A DNA stretch of 7,452 nt from Bacteroidota bacterium. Its GTDB lineage: Bacteria; Bacteroidota; Bacteroidia; Bacteroidales; Lentimicrobiaceae. Of this stretch, positions 6,040 through 7,452 are shown piece by piece (position 1 is the first letter of the stretch; the number at the start of each line of letters is the position of its first letter). Below the pieces are notes generated by a model that did no database searches, had not been told where the DNA came from, and was given only the letters and a program-made list of their open reading frames with translations. The translations under genes and the position numbers were made by a program. Location of the stretch: positions 1 to 7,452 of the forward strand of contig JAEYXG010000142.1 in the NCBI GenBank assembly GCA_023428585.1. The letters run 5' to 3'.

Positions 6040-7197
6040 TTAATAAACATGCGTATTGTCTTTATCAAGGTCATCAATGGTCATTTGTTTCTTGTTGAGT
6101 GACGACCAGACCCAGTAAATATAGGCAATGACCACAGGAACAAACAGTGAAACATAGCTCATTGCAGTAAGAGTGTAATGGCTTGATGAGCTATTCTGTA
6201 TGGTTAGGGAGCTTTGCAGGTCATAGGTTGAAGGATAGTAGGCGGTATTGTTGAAGCCTGCCACCAGGAAGAGCGCAAAAACAGTTAGTATGGTTCCTGC
6301 TCCTGCAAACCAGATAGCCTTGTAGTTGCGGCAAAACATAAAGCGCATGATTCCCATTATCACCAACACCACACCTATAAGAAAAATTCCTGCAACAATG
6401 GGCATTTCAATAAAATTATGCAGATATTTATAGGGCTCCATACTGACAACCCCCGTTACAGGATCATAGGTAAAACCATCCTTCAACATCAACTTCACTA
6501 CAAATGCCAGGAAGAATACCAGGAATGGGATGGCATTATACCATATCTGCTTAAGCGCCTGTTCAAAAATGGTATGACTTTTAACACTGTTTACAATGAA
6601 AAGAATTCCCAGAACACGTGCCAAGAAGAAAATAGCCAGTCCAAGGGCTACATTGTGCCAGTTGAGAACAGCTTCAAGTCCGTAAAATGGGGTCTCCCAT
6701 CTGGAGATGGCAGAATCATACACCTGTGTGATGTTGCTTTTATCAACGGAGAACATGCTGCCATTGAAGAAGGTCCCGACAGCTGTACCAATTAGAATAG
6801 TGCCTAGAGCACCATTGATAAAAAGCATGGTTTCAAATGTTCGATGACCAAAGTCATTGCCGGGTTTTTTTCTATACTCGTATGATACTGCCTGGATTAT
6901 AAAGGCAAACAGGATGGCCATCCAAACCCAGTATGCCCCTCCGAAACTTGTTGAGTAGAAGAGTGGGAAAGATGCGAAGAAAGCTCCACCAAAGGTTACC
7001 AATGTTGTAAAGGTAAGTTCCCATTTATGGCCAAGGGTATTGACGATAAGACTGCGGTCACTTTCAGTTTTACCGAGAGTATATAATAACGTTTGTCCTC
7101 CTTGCACGAACATGAGGAAAACAAGAGCACTTGCCAGAATTGATATGATGACCCACCAATATTGCTGAAGGGTTAAATGTGATAATGTTTCAAACAT
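6040..7197 (-). CDS. cydB: Cytochrome bd quinol oxidase subunit II (CydB), 385 aa
   Basis: CydB is the second integral-membrane subunit of the bd-type terminal oxidase, which oxidises quinol and reduces O2 to water in the inner membrane and supports respiration at low oxygen. The protein has about eight or nine hydrophobic segments (about 13-32, 63-82, 88-108, 123-143, 182-202, 221-238, 265-283, 295-314, 344-364). Landmarks are GHKWELTFTTLVTFGGAFFA (56-75), where proteobacterial CydB has a GNEVW-type sequence; the SYEYRKK loop (105-111); and SLTIQNSSSSHYTLTAMSYV (330-349), matching the conserved C-terminal stretch. The length agrees with the family. The ATG at 7195-7197 is supported by an AAGGAGG site nine bases upstream. 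cydA ends 17 bp before it and the small membrane-protein gene starts 17 bp after it, giving one operon. Confidence 0.96.
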   Translation of the reverse strand: MFETLSHLTLQQYWWVIISILASALVFLMFVQGGQTLLYTLGKTESDRSLIVNTLGHKWELTFTTLVTFGGAFFASFPLFYSTSFGGAYWVWMAILFAFIIQAVSYEYRKKPGNDFGHRTFETMLFINGALGTILIGTAVGTFFNGSMFSVDKSNITQVYDSAISRWETPFYGLEAVLNWHNVALGLAIFFLARVLGILFIVNSVKSHTIFEQALKQIWYNAIPFLVFFLAFVVKLMLKDGFTYDPVTGVVSMEPYKYLHNFIEMPIVAGIFLIGVVLVIMGIMRFMFCRNYKAIWFAGAGTILTVFALFLVAGFNNTAYYPSTYDLQSSLTIQNSSSSHYTLTAMSYVSLFVPVVIAYIYWVWSSLNKKQMTIDDLDKDNTHVY

Positions 7198-7206
7198 AGT
7201 CTGTTT

Positions 7207-7213
7207 CCTCCTT
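7207..7213 (-). promoter_or_regulatory. Strong Shine-Dalgarno site (AAGGAGG) of cydB
   Basis: AAGGAGG on the minus strand is fully complementary to the usual anti-Shine-Dalgarno sequence and lies nine bases before the cydB ATG and one base after the cydA stop. It is the only clear Shine-Dalgarno in the window; the other genes with a visible start have none, as is common in this phylum. It fixes the cydB start. Confidence 0.85.
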
Positions 7214-7214
7214 A

Positions 7215-7452
7215 TTAGTTACTTAATTGGTCATTTCCGGCAGATGATGCACTGTTTTTACCAGCAGTGGGAGCACCGGGACCTGTAATAGCCTTCGGGC
7301 CTGCTTTAATGGTTTTGAACATGATACTCAGTTCAGCAATCAGTAGCGTGGTGAATATCAATGCAAAAAGAATAAAGGTGGTGATTACTGCATTGGAATC
7401 AAGCTTTGATACCGCAGTCATGGTAGGCATTAGATCCTGGATAACCCATGGT
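7215..7452 (-). CDS. cydA: Cytochrome bd quinol oxidase subunit I (CydA), C-terminal 78 residues (5' end outside window)
   Basis: The frame runs from the right edge (first whole codon at 7449-7451) to TAA at 7215-7217. It opens with PWVIQDLMPTMTAVSKLD, which matches the conserved CydA segment after the GRQ motif (PWAIGEVLPT in E. coli). The last transmembrane helix follows (about VITTFILFALIFTTLLIAEL) and then MFKTIKAGP. The remaining 25 or so residues are a hydrophilic Gly/Ala/Pro/Ser-rich tail ending GNDQLSN. CydA carries the quinol site and the b558, b595 and d haems; those ligands lie outside the window. An internal ATG at 7428-7430 is not the start, because the upstream codons continue the CydA sequence. 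Confidence 0.93.
   Translation of the reverse strand, partial: PWVIQDLMPTMTAVSKLDSNAVITTFILFALIFTTLLIAELSIMFKTIKAGPKAITGPGAPTAGKNSASSAGNDQLSN

Noticed and set aside
6418..6795. 125-aa plus-strand frame opposite cydB
   Set aside because: It is wholly antisense to the clearly conserved CydB coding sequence, has no family resemblance or promoter, and is a shadow of that gene.
7215..7430. Separate 71-aa membrane protein starting at the ATG at 7428-7430
   Set aside because: The codons before this ATG read PWVIQDL, continuing the conserved CydA C-terminus to the window edge, so it is the end of cydA.

Overview
The window looks like a chromosomal segment from a member of the Bacteroidota, probably Bacteroidales or a relative. 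The evidence is a secreted protein with a C-terminal type IX secretion (T9SS) sorting domain, a DUF4159 protein directly behind rsmE, cold-shock proteins starting MKTGKVKFFNES, Bacteroidetes-style cytochrome bd subunits, and several matches to the phylum's -7 promoter element TAnnTTTG. Shine-Dalgarno sites are absent before most genes. All three stop codons end genes here, so the genetic code appears standard.

Layout. Positions 1-540 (+ strand) hold the 3' end of one cold-shock gene with its terminator, an AT-rich leader of about 200 bp, and a second complete cold-shock gene (63 aa) with its terminator. The rest of the window is coded on the minus strand. In order of transcription, from the right edge leftwards, it holds: the 3' end of cydA, cydB, and a 45-aa single-helix membrane protein (together a cytochrome bd quinol oxidase operon, closed by a hairpin near 5831-5860); then, from its own promoter, a 1218-aa secreted multidomain protein (Asp-box beta-propeller, two PKD domains, a jelly-roll-like domain, T9SS tail) with its terminator at 2037-2064; then rsmE (16S rRNA m3U1498 methyltransferase) and a DUF4159 gene whose start codon abuts the rsmE stop.

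The most notable observations are: (1) the DUF4159 gene is cut by one in-frame TAA at codon 171, followed by 48 further codons, in the same frame, of well-preserved family C-terminus; (2) a 45-aa open reading frame downstream of cydB is a candidate CydX-like accessory subunit; (3) the cold-shock leader appears to contain a decayed duplicate of its own promoter, leader and start region. I see no defence system, mobile element, CRISPR array, tRNA or rRNA. This is mainly a housekeeping region, and I do not find strong evidence for a wholly new multi-gene system. No stretch of more than 300 bases lacks a gene.
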